Shown: positions 25,600 through 34,387 of the stretch, piece after piece
Layout of the letters: each line of letters opens with the position of its first letter
Position numbering within the stretch: the stretch's first letter is position 1
Assembly: GCF_013300825.1 (NCBI RefSeq)
Contig: NZ_JAAIMY010000003.1
Location: forward strand, 124,001-188,000
Reading direction: 5' to 3'
Length of the DNA stretch: 64,000 nt
Origin: Blautia wexlerae
GTDB taxonomy: Bacteria > Bacillota > Clostridia > Lachnospirales > Lachnospiraceae
Notes under the pieces: generated by a model
Database searches by the model: none
The model's input: the letters and a program-made list of their open reading frames with translations, nothing else
Told to the model about the DNA's origin: nothing
Program-made: the position numbers and the translations under genes

Positions 25600-27426
25600 A
25601 TGAAGAGAAATCCATCTCAACTTCGGGCAATCACTCACCTGTCAGGACCTATGATGGTCCTGGCAGGCCCCGGCTCGGGGAAAACTTCCGTTATTGTGGA
25701 GAGAACTGCATACATGATCAATGAGGGGAAGATACCGGCTTCTTCTATTTTGGTTGTAACTTTTTCCAGAGCAGCGGCAACAGAGATGAAAGAACGATTT
25801 TTAAAATTCGTGGGACAGGACAGAAGTGAAGTTACTTTTGGAACATTCCACGGAATTTTTTATGGGATTCTCAAAGCAGCCTATCATCTCAGTGCAGCTA
25901 ATATTCTTTCAGAAGAAGAAAAGTATGGCATTCTCAGAGAAATGACCGAAAAATATGGACAGGAAATGGCTCAGGAAGGGGATTTTCTTGAAGAAATAGC
26001 CAAAGAGATCAGTGTTGTAAAGGGGAATTGTATTTCACCGGAGCATTATTATGCATCCTGTTGTTCGGATGGGATATTCAGAGATATTTTTCAGGGATAT
26101 AAGCAGGCATTGAAAGCAAAGCGAAAGCTGGATTTTGATGATATGATCCTGTGTTGTTATGAGCTTTTTTCCCAGAGAGAAGATATCCTAAATGCCTGGA
26201 GAAGAAAATTTACCTATATTCTGGTGGATGAGTTTCAGGATATCAACAGTTTACAATATAAGATTCTCAGAATGCTGGCGGCTCCTGCTGATAATCTGTT
26301 TATTGTGGGAGATGATGATCAATCCATCTATCATTTTCGCGGTGCAAGACCGGATATTATGTTAAATTTTACAAAGGATTATCCGAAGGCGGAGAGTGTC
26401 CTTCTGAATATTAATTACCGTTGCAGTAAAAATATCCTGCATACAGCCATGGAAGTGATCAGCTGCAATACCAGACGTTTTAAGAAACAGCTGTCCACTC
26501 CCAATGAAGAAGGGATGCCGGTAACATGCAAAGAATTTGACAATCCAAGAGAAGAATATATGTGTGTAGTGGCAGCTCTGAAGAAAAGACTGGAACGTGG
26601 AGAGCAGATTGAAAATACGGCGATCCTGCTTCGGACTAATCAGGAGGCGGAGGGACTGATCAATGCGCTGATGGAGTATCAGGTTCCTTTTACTATGAAA
26701 GAACAGCTTCCTAATCTTTTCCGGCACTGGATATGCCGGAGTATTCTGGCATATCTTGAGATGGCTGCCGGAGACAGGAGCCGGAAAAATTTTCTGGAGA
26801 TAATGAACAGGCCTAACCGTTATGTCTCCCGGGAGGCATTGAAGAATTCACAGATTAATTTTGTTCAGCTGCGGGAACATTATAAAGATAAAGACTGGAT
26901 GTGTGACAGAATTACCACACTGGAGACGCATCTGAAGATACTTGGTACACTTTCTCCCTTTGCTGCTATTAATTTCATCAGAAAAGGAATGGGATTCGAA
27001 GAATACTTGCGTGAATATGCACAGTATCGTAAAATAAAACCAGAGGAACTGCTTGAGACTCTGGACCGGATCCATGAGAGTGCGAAGGGGATGAGATCTC
27101 TTGCGCAGTGGCAGGCATACATAGTGGAATACACGAAACGTCTGAATGAGCAGGCAAAGAAACAGCAGGATAAAAAAGAAGGAGTGACAATATCCACACT
27201 CCATGCAGTGAAAGGTCTGGAATATGATATTGTCTATATCCTGAATGTTAACGAAGGAAGTATCCCATACCGTAAGGCAGTTCTGGCAGAAGCAGTGGAA
27301 GAAGAACGAAGATTGTTTTATGTAGGAATGACCAGAGCGAAAAAGAAGCTGGTGCTTGCCTATGTGAAACGCCAGTATGAGAAGGAACGGGAGCCTTCCC
27401 GGTTCCTTGAGGAGACAGGCCTATGA
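25600..27426 (+). CDS. Compact UvrD/Rep-type superfamily 1 DNA helicase
   Basis: ATP-dependent 3'-5' helicase of the UvrD/PcrA/Rep group. 608 residues, clearly shorter than PcrA (about 740). All main motifs are visible: Walker A LAGPGSGKTS (about 22-30), TFSRAAATEM, FGTFHG, Walker B LVDEFQDIN (Asp about 210), GDDDQSIYHFRGA, LNINYRCS, TLHAVKGLEYD (about 533) and FYVGMTRAKKKL. The shortening is mainly in the 2B region and the missing C-terminal tail. No obvious ribosome site: its ATG is 2 bp after the gltX stop, so coupling is likely. Probably an accessory repair helicase, not the main PcrA. Confidence 0.87.
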   Translation: MKRNPSQLRAITHLSGPMMVLAGPGSGKTSVIVERTAYMINEGKIPASSILVVTFSRAAATEMKERFLKFVGQDRSEVTFGTFHGIFYGILKAAYHLSAANILSEEEKYGILREMTEKYGQEMAQEGDFLEEIAKEISVVKGNCISPEHYYASCCSDGIFRDIFQGYKQALKAKRKLDFDDMILCCYELFSQREDILNAWRRKFTYILVDEFQDINSLQYKILRMLAAPADNLFIVGDDDQSIYHFRGARPDIMLNFTKDYPKAESVLLNINYRCSKNILHTAMEVISCNTRRFKKQLSTPNEEGMPVTCKEFDNPREEYMCVVAALKKRLERGEQIENTAILLRTNQEAEGLINALMEYQVPFTMKEQLPNLFRHWICRSILAYLEMAAGDRSRKNFLEIMNRPNRYVSREALKNSQINFVQLREHYKDKDWMCDRITTLETHLKILGTLSPFAAINFIRKGMGFEEYLREYAQYRKIKPEELLETLDRIHESAKGMRSLAQWQAYIVEYTKRLNEQAKKQQDKKEGVTISTLHAVKGLEYDIVYILNVNEGSIPYRKAVLAEAVEEERRLFYVGMTRAKKKLVLAYVKRQYEKEREPSRFLEETGL

Positions 27427-27974
27427 ATAAAGGAATTATTTACTGTACAACAATACAGGAAGAATATGAAGGCGCACATATGGAGCATATGATCGCAGAG
27501 AAACTTCTGGAAACCGCACTGAAAAAAGAATATGGAATCAATCTGTACAATGAACCCCGAGCAGAGGGAGAACATGGAAAGCCATTCCTTTCCTATCGTC
27601 CTTCCCTTCATTATAATATCAGTCATTCCGGAAAATATGTGGTATGTATTCTGGCTGATCAGGAGGTAGGGATTGATGTGCAGGTTCATTGCAGAGTTAA
27701 TTACGAAAGAATGCTCAGACGCATGGTGCCCCGGGAACAGTATGACGAAATTCTTTCAGATGTGAATGCGGAAGAGAAATTTTTTGAACAGTGGGTATTG
27801 AGAGAAGCTTATATCAAATGGACCGGTGAAGGTCTTTCCAGAGATATGAGAACCATATCCATGGATGAAGGCAGTTGTATGCTGCTTGATATGGAAGAAG
27901 GCTACAGTGGAGCCGTATGGGCAATGAATCCCATGGAAATCAGATGGAAATATGAAGACATCATACTTGAGTAA
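27423..27974 (+). CDS. Sfp-type 4'-phosphopantetheinyl transferase
   Basis: Transfers phosphopantetheine from CoA to carrier-protein serines. About 183 residues, single-domain. Family motifs: HYNISHSGKYVVC, VGIDVQ with the Mg-binding Asp, and the FFEQWVLREAYIKWTGEGL block (W-x-x-K/R-E-A-x-x-K). Smaller than Bacillus Sfp (224). Its ATG overlaps the helicase stop (ATGA at 27423-27426). No non-ribosomal peptide or polyketide synthase lies nearby, so the likely clients are AcpP or a carrier elsewhere. Confidence 0.87.
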   Translation: MNKGIIYCTTIQEEYEGAHMEHMIAEKLLETALKKEYGINLYNEPRAEGEHGKPFLSYRPSLHYNISHSGKYVVCILADQEVGIDVQVHCRVNYERMLRRMVPREQYDEILSDVNAEEKFFEQWVLREAYIKWTGEGLSRDMRTISMDEGSCMLLDMEEGYSGAVWAMNPMEIRWKYEDIILE

Positions 27975-27977
27975 GAC

Positions 27978-29108
27978 ATGAACAGACAAACAAAGAAAGA
28001 AATCCGAAGACTGGCAGTGAAAGTTCTGGTGGTGGTACTGGCACTTGGGCTGGCTTTCTGGGGATATGCTTTTGTATACAGAGGCAAGACGGAACCTCCT
28101 GCAAAATATCTGGTAACCAACCAGGATGCGGCAGTATATTCTCTGCGTGGACAGATTCAGATGCTGTCACAGCAGGAGGAACTAAATGCTTTTGCTTTTG
28201 AAGGCAGAAAGAAAGAAAAAGAGTACGGAACTTATATTATTCCGGGACTGAGATATACAAGAACATTTCTGAATGCACAGGGTACAAAACAGGCAGTATG
28301 TACATCTATGACACCTCAGGGACTTGCGGTGACCGATGAGTATGTACTTGTAAGTGCCTATTGTCATACGGAAAAGCATAACTCTGTCATTTATGTGATC
28401 AACAAAGAAACCCACAGATTTATCAAAGAGGTAGTCCTGCCTGGTCTGCCTCACGTTGGCGGACTTGCTTATGATTCCGAACATGATATGCTATGGTATT
28501 CTTCAAACACCAATGGGATCGCTCAGGCGATCAGCATTAAGATGGATGTACTACGGGATTACAATTATGCAGATAATCATATGCCTGTGCAGGTAAACCA
28601 GACCTGCAGTCTTTACGGAATCGTGAGGGATTCGTTTATGACCTTTTATCAGGGATGTCTGTATGTGGGATGTTTTAATAAATATACAGAGAGTACGATT
28701 GCGAGATATGCGGTGGATTATCAGGGAAATCTGGTAAATACTTTTGACGAGGAACTTGGCATGATATTTGAAATGGCAGTTCCGCTGGATTATTCTACAA
28801 TATCTGAGCAGGCACAGGGAATGACTTTTTATAATGATAAGTTGTTGCTTTCTCATTCATTTGGGATACTTCCGTCAAGGATTGTTTTTTATGAACAGTC
28901 AGATAAACGCCTGTATGTAAATGAAAATTCCGCAAGATCATACAGGATGCCTGAGATGATCGAGCAAATCGTAGCAGACGGAGATGAGCTTTACGTGCTT
29001 TTTGAATCGGGAGCCTATGCGTACAGAGGGTACGCCGGAAATGTGGTGGACCGGGTGCTGAAACTGAATCTTACAAAAATGGAAGAGTCTTATCAGGAAG
29101 AGTACTAA
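27978..29108 (+). CDS. Membrane-anchored protein of unknown function, beta-rich
   Basis: I do not recognise a characterised family. 376 residues: a basic start (MNRQTKKEIRRLAVK), one membrane helix at about 14-34, then an extracytoplasmic domain. The domain contains repeating strand-turn segments such as GLAVTDEYVLVSAYCH, VGGLAYDSEHDMLWYSSN, MTFYNDKLLLSHSFG and IVADGDELYVLFESG. These suggest a beta-propeller or YncE-like fold (inference). No catalytic motif is visible. It starts 3 bp after the transferase stop and ends 7 bp before spoIIIAA, so it may be co-transcribed with either. Confidence 0.75.
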   Translation: MNRQTKKEIRRLAVKVLVVVLALGLAFWGYAFVYRGKTEPPAKYLVTNQDAAVYSLRGQIQMLSQQEELNAFAFEGRKKEKEYGTYIIPGLRYTRTFLNAQGTKQAVCTSMTPQGLAVTDEYVLVSAYCHTEKHNSVIYVINKETHRFIKEVVLPGLPHVGGLAYDSEHDMLWYSSNTNGIAQAISIKMDVLRDYNYADNHMPVQVNQTCSLYGIVRDSFMTFYQGCLYVGCFNKYTESTIARYAVDYQGNLVNTFDEELGMIFEMAVPLDYSTISEQAQGMTFYNDKLLLSHSFGILPSRIVFYEQSDKRLYVNENSARSYRMPEMIEQIVADGDELYVLFESGAYAYRGYAGNVVDRVLKLNLTKMEESYQEEY

Positions 29109-29115
29109 AATCGGT

Positions 29116-30081
29116 TTGTCCACATATATTAAGTGTAAAGAGGTGAGACACATAGAAGCGCAGCAGATTGAAAACCTGTTTGCCGGAAATATCCGGAATC
29201 TTTTAATGGATGCGAAGCTGGATTATGATAAATTGTATGAGATACGTCTCCGTGTAGGGCGTCCGCTGTTTTTAACCTATGACGGAGGAGAATGTTTTCT
29301 GCGAAAACCAGGTCAGGAACAGTATCTGGTGACAACGGAAGACCTGAAAGAAACACTGGAATATGTCACAGGATATTCCCTGTATGCTTATGAAGATGAG
29401 ATCAGACAGGGATTTATCAGTGTTCAGGGCGGTCACAGAGTAGGTGTGACCGGAAAGGTAGTGCTGGACCGGGGCAAAATCATGGGAATGAAATATATTT
29501 CCTGCATTAATGTCCGCCTTGCACATGAGATTCAGGGATGTGCGGATAAGGTGATGCCTTATATCCGTACAGAGAAATGGATTGCAAATACATTGATCAT
29601 TTCACCGCCAAGGTGTGGAAAGACTACGCTGCTCAGAGATATTATCAGGCAGCTCAGTAATGGATGGGCAAATACCCAGGGTCTGACAATAGGTGTGGTG
29701 GATGAGAGAAGTGAGCTGGCCGGCTGTTATCAGGGGATTCCTCAGAATGACCTGGGAATGCGTACAGATGTGCTGGACTGTTGTCCGAAATCAGAAGGTA
29801 TGCAGATGCTGGTACGATCCATGTCGCCGGATGTGGTGGCAGTGGACGAGTTAGGCTGTGAAGAGGATTTCAAGGCAGTTGACTCAGTGATCCATTGTGG
29901 ATGTAAGCTGATCGCGACTGCACATGGAAGCTGTCTGGAGGATGTTCTGGATCAGCCATTCTTTTATAAGCTTATGGGTGAGAAAGTATTTGAACGTTAT
30001 ATTATCCTGGACAAAAATGATCAGGCGGGATGTCTGAAAGCTGTATTAGATGAAAATGGAAAAGTATGCTTAGAACAGTAG
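29116..30081 (+). CDS. spoIIIAA: SpoIIIAA, sporulation ATPase
   Basis: Cytoplasmic secretion-type ATPase that powers the SpoIIIA-SpoIIQ channel between mother cell and forespore. About 320 residues with Walker A ISPPRCGKTTLLRD (about 162-174), VVDERSELAGCYQG, RSMSPDVVAVDELG (Walker B) and TAHGS, the standard family layout. The start is uncertain: TTG 29116 has AGGAAGAG 12 nt upstream, and GTG 29143 is an alternative. Its end overlaps spoIIIAB by 16 bp. In Bacillus the operon is SigE-dependent; I could not find a convincing SigE promoter in the short gap upstream. Confidence 0.93.
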   Translation: MSTYIKCKEVRHIEAQQIENLFAGNIRNLLMDAKLDYDKLYEIRLRVGRPLFLTYDGGECFLRKPGQEQYLVTTEDLKETLEYVTGYSLYAYEDEIRQGFISVQGGHRVGVTGKVVLDRGKIMGMKYISCINVRLAHEIQGCADKVMPYIRTEKWIANTLIISPPRCGKTTLLRDIIRQLSNGWANTQGLTIGVVDERSELAGCYQGIPQNDLGMRTDVLDCCPKSEGMQMLVRSMSPDVVAVDELGCEEDFKAVDSVIHCGCKLIATAHGSCLEDVLDQPFFYKLMGEKVFERYIILDKNDQAGCLKAVLDENGKVCLEQ

Positions 30082-30584
30082 GATTGTGTGTGATTGTAAT
30101 TTCCGGTATCGGTTGTGGTTTCGCCATGAGTAATGAACTTGGCAGACGCAAAAAGATGCTGGAAATGATTTTACAGATGATCAGCCTCTTACGAGGAGAA
30201 ATACGTTATGGAAATAAATCTCTGTACGATGCCTTTACGGGTGCTTCCGGGAAACTGGAAGGGAGGTACAGAGAATTTTTTATACTTACGGCACAGGAAA
30301 TGAAGAAAAAAACAGGTGCTTCTTTTAGCACGATATTCAGAGAATGTGCCGGAAGGTGTCTGGATCTGAGCTGCCTTTCACAGGAAGATAGGAACAGGTT
30401 TTATTCACTGGGAGATCAGCTTGGCTATCTTGGTCTGGATATGCAGATGAAACAACTGGACCGGCTGGAGAAAGAGACAGAATACGCAATCAGAGAATTT
30501 GAAAAAGATTTCTGTGAAAAGAGGAAGTTGTACCGTAGTATGGGGATACTGGGAGGGATATTTGTGGCTGTACTGTTTTTATAG
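30066..30584 (+). CDS. spoIIIAB: SpoIIIAB
   Basis: Membrane-associated component of the SpoIIIA complex, resembling type II secretion GspF-like half-proteins. 172 residues: N-terminal membrane helix (VGLCVIVISGIGCGFAMS), a helical cytoplasmic domain with LRGEIRYGNKSLYDAF, and a C-terminal helix (MGILGGIFVAVLFL). Starts 16 bp inside spoIIIAA, so the two are coupled. An 81-bp gap to spoIIIAC holds only its ribosome site. Confidence 0.9.
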   Translation: MLRTVGLCVIVISGIGCGFAMSNELGRRKKMLEMILQMISLLRGEIRYGNKSLYDAFTGASGKLEGRYREFFILTAQEMKKKTGASFSTIFRECAGRCLDLSCLSQEDRNRFYSLGDQLGYLGLDMQMKQLDRLEKETEYAIREFEKDFCEKRKLYRSMGILGGIFVAVLFL

Positions 30585-30665
30585 ATATCATGAATTGCCT
30601 GATTCAGGCAGTTTCTGCAATTCCCGTATTTGTAATCTTCAGGCAGAAGCCGGAAAGGAGAGACT

Positions 30666-30860
30666 GTGGAGGTAAGCCTTATTTTTAAAATCGCTGCAGT
30701 AGGGATTCTGGTTTCTGTTCTCTGCCAGATCCTGAAGCACAGTGGAAGGGATGAACAGGCATTTCTGGTAAGTCTGGCGGGACTTTTAATGGTGCTGTTC
30801 TGGATCGTACCCTATATTTATGAATTGTTCGAAAGTATCCAGCAGTTGTTTGTGCTGTGA
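30666..30860 (+). CDS. spoIIIAC: SpoIIIAC
   Basis: Very small integral membrane protein of the SpoIIIA channel. 64 residues, two membrane helices around the polar turn KHSGRDEQAF, exactly the family pattern. It starts with GTG, supported by AAAGGAG (30654-30660) 5 nt upstream. spoIIIAD follows after 31 bp. Confidence 0.92.
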   Translation: MEVSLIFKIAAVGILVSVLCQILKHSGRDEQAFLVSLAGLLMVLFWIVPYIYELFESIQQLFVL

Positions 30861-30891
30861 TTTTTGACAGATAACAGATCAGAGAGGTTGG

Positions 30892-31284
30892 ATGGGCATG
30901 GATATTGTAAAAGTTTCGATCATGGGTATCTGCGGAATGATGCTGGGTTTTATTCTGAAAGAAACCAGACCGGAGTTTGCGGCACTTGTAACTATGATGA
31001 CAGGTTTTCTGATCCTTGGGCTTGCAGCAGGAAAGGTTTCATATTTATTTGAGACGATGAACAGGTTGAAAGAGAGTTTTCCGATAGACAGCAGTTATCT
31101 TACAGTTCTGGTTAAAATTATCGGGATTACATATATTGGACAGTTTTCATCTGCAATCTGCAAAGATGCCGGATATCAGACGATAGGGACGCAGATTGAC
31201 CTGTTCTGCAAACTTTCAGTGATGGTTTTGAGTATGCCGGTACTGCTGGCGATTCTGGATACGATTTCGGAGTTTATGATATGA
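30892..31284 (+). CDS. spoIIIAD: SpoIIIAD
   Basis: Small polytopic membrane protein of the SpoIIIA complex, 130 residues, about four hydrophobic segments. The conserved block YLTVLVKIIGITYIGQFSSA and the following CKDAGYQTIGTQIDL are typical. GAGAGG precedes the ATG; an in-frame ATG at 30898 is also possible. Its stop overlaps the spoIIIAE start (ATGA at 31281-31284). Confidence 0.92.
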   Translation: MGMDIVKVSIMGICGMMLGFILKETRPEFAALVTMMTGFLILGLAAGKVSYLFETMNRLKESFPIDSSYLTVLVKIIGITYIGQFSSAICKDAGYQTIGTQIDLFCKLSVMVLSMPVLLAILDTISEFMI

Positions 31285-32561
31285 GACAAAGTGCCGGGAA
31301 AAGTATGAAATATGAGACGAAAATGAGACGACGATATGCAGTTCTGAGAGCATATTCCAAAGAACAGACAGATTTGCGGAAAGGATTCTGGTGTATACTG
31401 ATATTTATGTTTCTGGCAGGAAGAGTATCATATTTTACAATTTTTCAGAATCATACAGTATCTGTATATGCGGCCGCACAGACGGAACAGCAGGAGGATC
31501 CTTCCATACAGATCCTGCAGGAGGATCTGCTGGATGAGATACAGATTGATGATGTGCAGAAGATGCTGGATGAGATTATGGACGACCATTCCTTTTCTGT
31601 CAGGGAAGCACTGATGAATATAATAAACGGGGAAGAACCTGTTTCAAAAGAGACCGTACAGAACTTTTTGTACAGTCTCTTTTTTTCGGATATGGAGAAT
31701 GAAAAAGGATTGATACTGAAACTTTTACTTGTGATTTTTATTGCAGCAGTACTGGCAGAGTTTGCCGATGTTTTCGGAAACGGGCAAGTCGGCAATATCA
31801 GTTTTTATATCGTCTATCTGGCTCTGTTTATGATGCTTATGGAGAACTTCTCTAAACTGGGGAGTACGCTTACAAACTGGCTTTTGGGACTGATAGATTT
31901 TATGAAAGTGTTGTCTCCTGCCTATTTTATGACAGTGGCTGCATCAACAGGAGCATCAACGGCTACAGTGTTTTATGAAGGAGTTCTGTTGATGGTCTGG
32001 ATGGTTCAGTGGCTTCTGGCAAATCTTTTTCTGCCTGTTATAAACCTGAGTGTACTGTTGAAAATGGTCAATCATCTGTCAAAAGAAGAGATGCTTACAA
32101 AAATGGCAGAACTTCTGGATGTAGCTGTGAACTGGGGATTGAAAACTCTTCTGGGAACTGTTGTGGGGTTGCAGATCGTGCGGAATATGGTAAGCCCGGT
32201 AATGGATGCCATGAAACGTTCTGCTGTGGGAAAGGCGGCAGGTGCGATTCCGGGTATTGGAAATGCAGTGACTGCTGTGACAGAACTGGTGCTGACCAGT
32301 GCGGTGATGGTGAGAAACAGTTTTGGAGCAGTGATCGTGATTCTTCTTTTGATGATTGGGGCAGGACCGATAATTCATTATGGAAGTCTTTCTCTGATTT
32401 ATCGCTTTCTGGCTGCAATCGCACAGCCGATTTCTGACAAAAGAGTTGTGGGCGCGCTGAGTACAATGGGGGAGGGATGTGCAATGCTTTTGAAGATTTT
32501 GCTGACAGCAGAAATACTATGTATGCTGACATTTCTGATCGTTGTAGTTTCTGTAGCCTGA
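31281..32561 (+). CDS. spoIIIAE: SpoIIIAE
   Basis: Polytopic membrane protein of the SpoIIIA channel, 426 residues. A basic N-terminus and one helix (about 35-52) precede an acidic extracytoplasmic stretch, then about seven helices. Family blocks: DFMKVLSPAYFMTVAASTGA, NHLSKEEMLTKMAELL and ISDKRVVGALSTMGEGC. Overlaps spoIIIAD by 4 bp and uses GGAG inside that gene as ribosome site. Confidence 0.92.
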   Translation: MRQSAGKSMKYETKMRRRYAVLRAYSKEQTDLRKGFWCILIFMFLAGRVSYFTIFQNHTVSVYAAAQTEQQEDPSIQILQEDLLDEIQIDDVQKMLDEIMDDHSFSVREALMNIINGEEPVSKETVQNFLYSLFFSDMENEKGLILKLLLVIFIAAVLAEFADVFGNGQVGNISFYIVYLALFMMLMENFSKLGSTLTNWLLGLIDFMKVLSPAYFMTVAASTGASTATVFYEGVLLMVWMVQWLLANLFLPVINLSVLLKMVNHLSKEEMLTKMAELLDVAVNWGLKTLLGTVVGLQIVRNMVSPVMDAMKRSAVGKAAGAIPGIGNAVTAVTELVLTSAVMVRNSFGAVIVILLLMIGAGPIIHYGSLSLIYRFLAAIAQPISDKRVVGALSTMGEGCAMLLKILLTAEILCMLTFLIVVVSVA

Positions 32562-32601
32562 TAGACTGACAGGCTGATCGCCGGAAGGAGCAGACAAAAA
32601 G

Positions 32602-33168
32602 ATGAAAGAAGAACTGTATTTATGGATTCGAAATCTGGCAGTATTTTATATTTTTTTTACGGCAGTTTTGAATCTGATACCTGACCGGCAATATGAGAAA
32701 TATGTGCGTTTTTTTATGGGACTGCTGCTGATTTTTATGATGAGTACCCCAATGTTTTCCATTCTTGGAAAAGGTCCGGAACTGACAGAGAGTTTTTTAA
32801 ATAATTTTTCAGAAGAAAATAAAGAGAAAGAACTCCGGGAATTTCAGAACCTTCAGAAAGTTTATCTGGAAAAAGGCTGCGAACTGGAACTGGAACAGAA
32901 AATCCGGGAAACTCTGGAAAAAAGAGGCATAGAAATATATAAGATAAAAGTAAACATAGAAGGAGAGGAGACACAGGTAAAGCTCACATTGAAGACAGAG
33001 ATTTCTCAGAAGGAGAGAAAGGAGCTTAAAGATGCGCTGGTGGAAGAGTGGGGACTTAAAGAAAACAGAATTTGTATCCAGACTGTCCGAAATGAATCCT
33101 GCAAAGTGGGGAATCCTGTTGCTCATCGGAGTACTTCTGGCGGTGGCGGCGATGCCTGTATCCAGTAA
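32602..33168 (+). CDS. spoIIIAF: SpoIIIAF
   Basis: Membrane protein of the SpoIIIA complex, 188 residues. Two N-terminal helices (about 10-55, with LIPDRQYEKYVRFFMGLLLI) and a ring-building-like C-terminal domain (about 75-170). GGAAGGAG lies upstream. The last 20 residues or so (after CIQTVRNE) look non-conserved, because the reading frame runs on inside spoIIIAG: the two genes overlap by up to 137 bp. Confidence 0.88.
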   Translation: MKEELYLWIRNLAVFYIFFTAVLNLIPDRQYEKYVRFFMGLLLIFMMSTPMFSILGKGPELTESFLNNFSEENKEKELREFQNLQKVYLEKGCELELEQKIRETLEKRGIEIYKIKVNIEGEETQVKLTLKTEISQKERKELKDALVEEWGLKENRICIQTVRNESCKVGNPVAHRSTSGGGGDACIQ

Positions 33169-33469
33169 GCAGCAAAAGAAAAATCTGTCAGAAGGACAGA
33201 CAGCAGATATGCAGAAGAGTGTTCTGGAGGAAAAGCTAGAAGCACTTCTTGAAAACACAGAAGGAGTGGGAAAGGTACAGGTTATTCTTATGACAGATGA
33301 GAAGAAAGACCGACAGAGTTTCTATAATTCAGAAACCATACAGGTGACAGGCATTCTGATTTCTGCGGAGGGCGGAGGAGATCCTGTAGTGGTCCAAAAT
33401 ATTCAGGAAGCGGTCATGGCATTATTTCAGGTAGATGCTCATAGAATTAGAATAATGAAAATGAAATGA
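33032..33469 (+). CDS. spoIIIAG: SpoIIIAG
   Basis: Channel component with a ring-building motif; in Bacillus it forms a large ring in the intermembrane space. 145 residues if ATG 33032 is used (AAAGGAG at 33018-33024, 7 nt away), or 125 from ATG 33092, which lacks a site. One membrane helix (WGILLLIGVLLAVAAMPV) and a small domain with GVGKVQVILMTDE and VVVQNIQEAVMALFQVDAHRI. It is shorter than the Bacillus protein (about 229) and overlaps spoIIIAF in another frame. Confidence 0.86.
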   Translation: MRWWKSGDLKKTEFVSRLSEMNPAKWGILLLIGVLLAVAAMPVSSKQQKKNLSEGQTADMQKSVLEEKLEALLENTEGVGKVQVILMTDEKKDRQSFYNSETIQVTGILISAEGGGDPVVVQNIQEAVMALFQVDAHRIRIMKMK

Positions 33470-33479
33470 GGAGAGTAAT

Positions 33480-34232
33480 GTGAAAAAAGTCATTGGAAAA
33501 AATCAGGTCATCATTACATCACTGGCAATTCTTATTGCAGTAGCAGGATATCTGAACTTTGCGGATGTAGATCTTGGATTCAGGGATAAGGAGGCGAGTA
33601 CGGACAGCAGCAGTATCCTTGAAGATGCGGGGTACGATATTACAGATGAAACGGCTCTTCTGGATGAAAATCAGACAGATGGAGGTCTGACTGATAACAG
33701 TTTTACAGACAGTCAGGAAACAGATACTCCCGGGGAAGCTGTGTTTACAGGGGCTACAGGATTTGCTGCACAGGCAAAGATCAGCAGAGAACAGGTGCGT
33801 TCTCAGAATAAGGCAGATCTGCAGGATATTATCAACAATGAAGAGATTGATGATGAAGAGAAGCAGGAAGCAATACATACGATGGTTTCTATGACAGATC
33901 TCTCAGAAAAGGAAGCGGCAGCAGAGCTTTTGCTGGAGGCGAAGGGCTTTAAGGATGTGGTCGTAAATCTTACAGGCGAAACTGCAGATGTTGTGATTCC
34001 GCAAACAGAGCTTTCTGATGCACAGCGGGCACAGATTGAAGATATTGTAAAGAGAAAAACAGGAATTGCGGCAGAGAATATTGTGATCACTCCGTTGAAG
34101 GAGAGTGAAGATGCAGAGGCCACAGCACAGACAGATGAAACAGCAGCGAATGTTTCTGATGAGGAAGACAGTGAGACATCTGCGCAGCCATATGAGGATA
34201 CTACGATTGATACAACTGATATTTACGACTGA
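33480..34232 (+). CDS. spoIIIAH: SpoIIIAH
   Basis: Mother-cell half of the SpoIIIAH-SpoIIQ bridge across the engulfment membranes. 250 residues starting with GTG (GAGGAGAG upstream). One membrane helix (IITSLAILIAVAGYL), an acidic low-complexity linker (about 40-85), and the YscJ/FliF-like ring domain (SMTDLSEKEAAAELLLEAKG, IEDIVKRKTGIAAENIVITP). An acidic Glu/Asp/Thr-rich tail of about 35 residues extends past the domain. Last gene of the operon. Confidence 0.92.
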   Translation: MKKVIGKNQVIITSLAILIAVAGYLNFADVDLGFRDKEASTDSSSILEDAGYDITDETALLDENQTDGGLTDNSFTDSQETDTPGEAVFTGATGFAAQAKISREQVRSQNKADLQDIINNEEIDDEEKQEAIHTMVSMTDLSEKEAAAELLLEAKGFKDVVVNLTGETADVVIPQTELSDAQRAQIEDIVKRKTGIAAENIVITPLKESEDAEATAQTDETAANVSDEEDSETSAQPYEDTTIDTTDIYD

Positions 34233-34262
34233 CATTTTGATATGAATATGCGAACATATATC

Positions 34263-34292
34263 TTGACAGAAAAGAGGTGCATATACTAGAAT
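34263..34292 (+). promoter_or_regulatory. Promoter of prfC
   Basis: Perfect TTGACA (34263-34268), 18-bp spacer, TAGAAT (34287-34292). Predicted leader is about 90 nt. It includes a small ATACCG/CGGTGT hairpin of uncertain meaning. Confidence 0.6.
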
Positions 34293-34387
34293 AGGAATGC
34301 TGTAAAAAAATAGAAAACGTAACTGATACCGGCTGCTGTCGGTGTTTTATGCAAACAATTATAAGAAATCGCAACAGGAGGCTAAAC

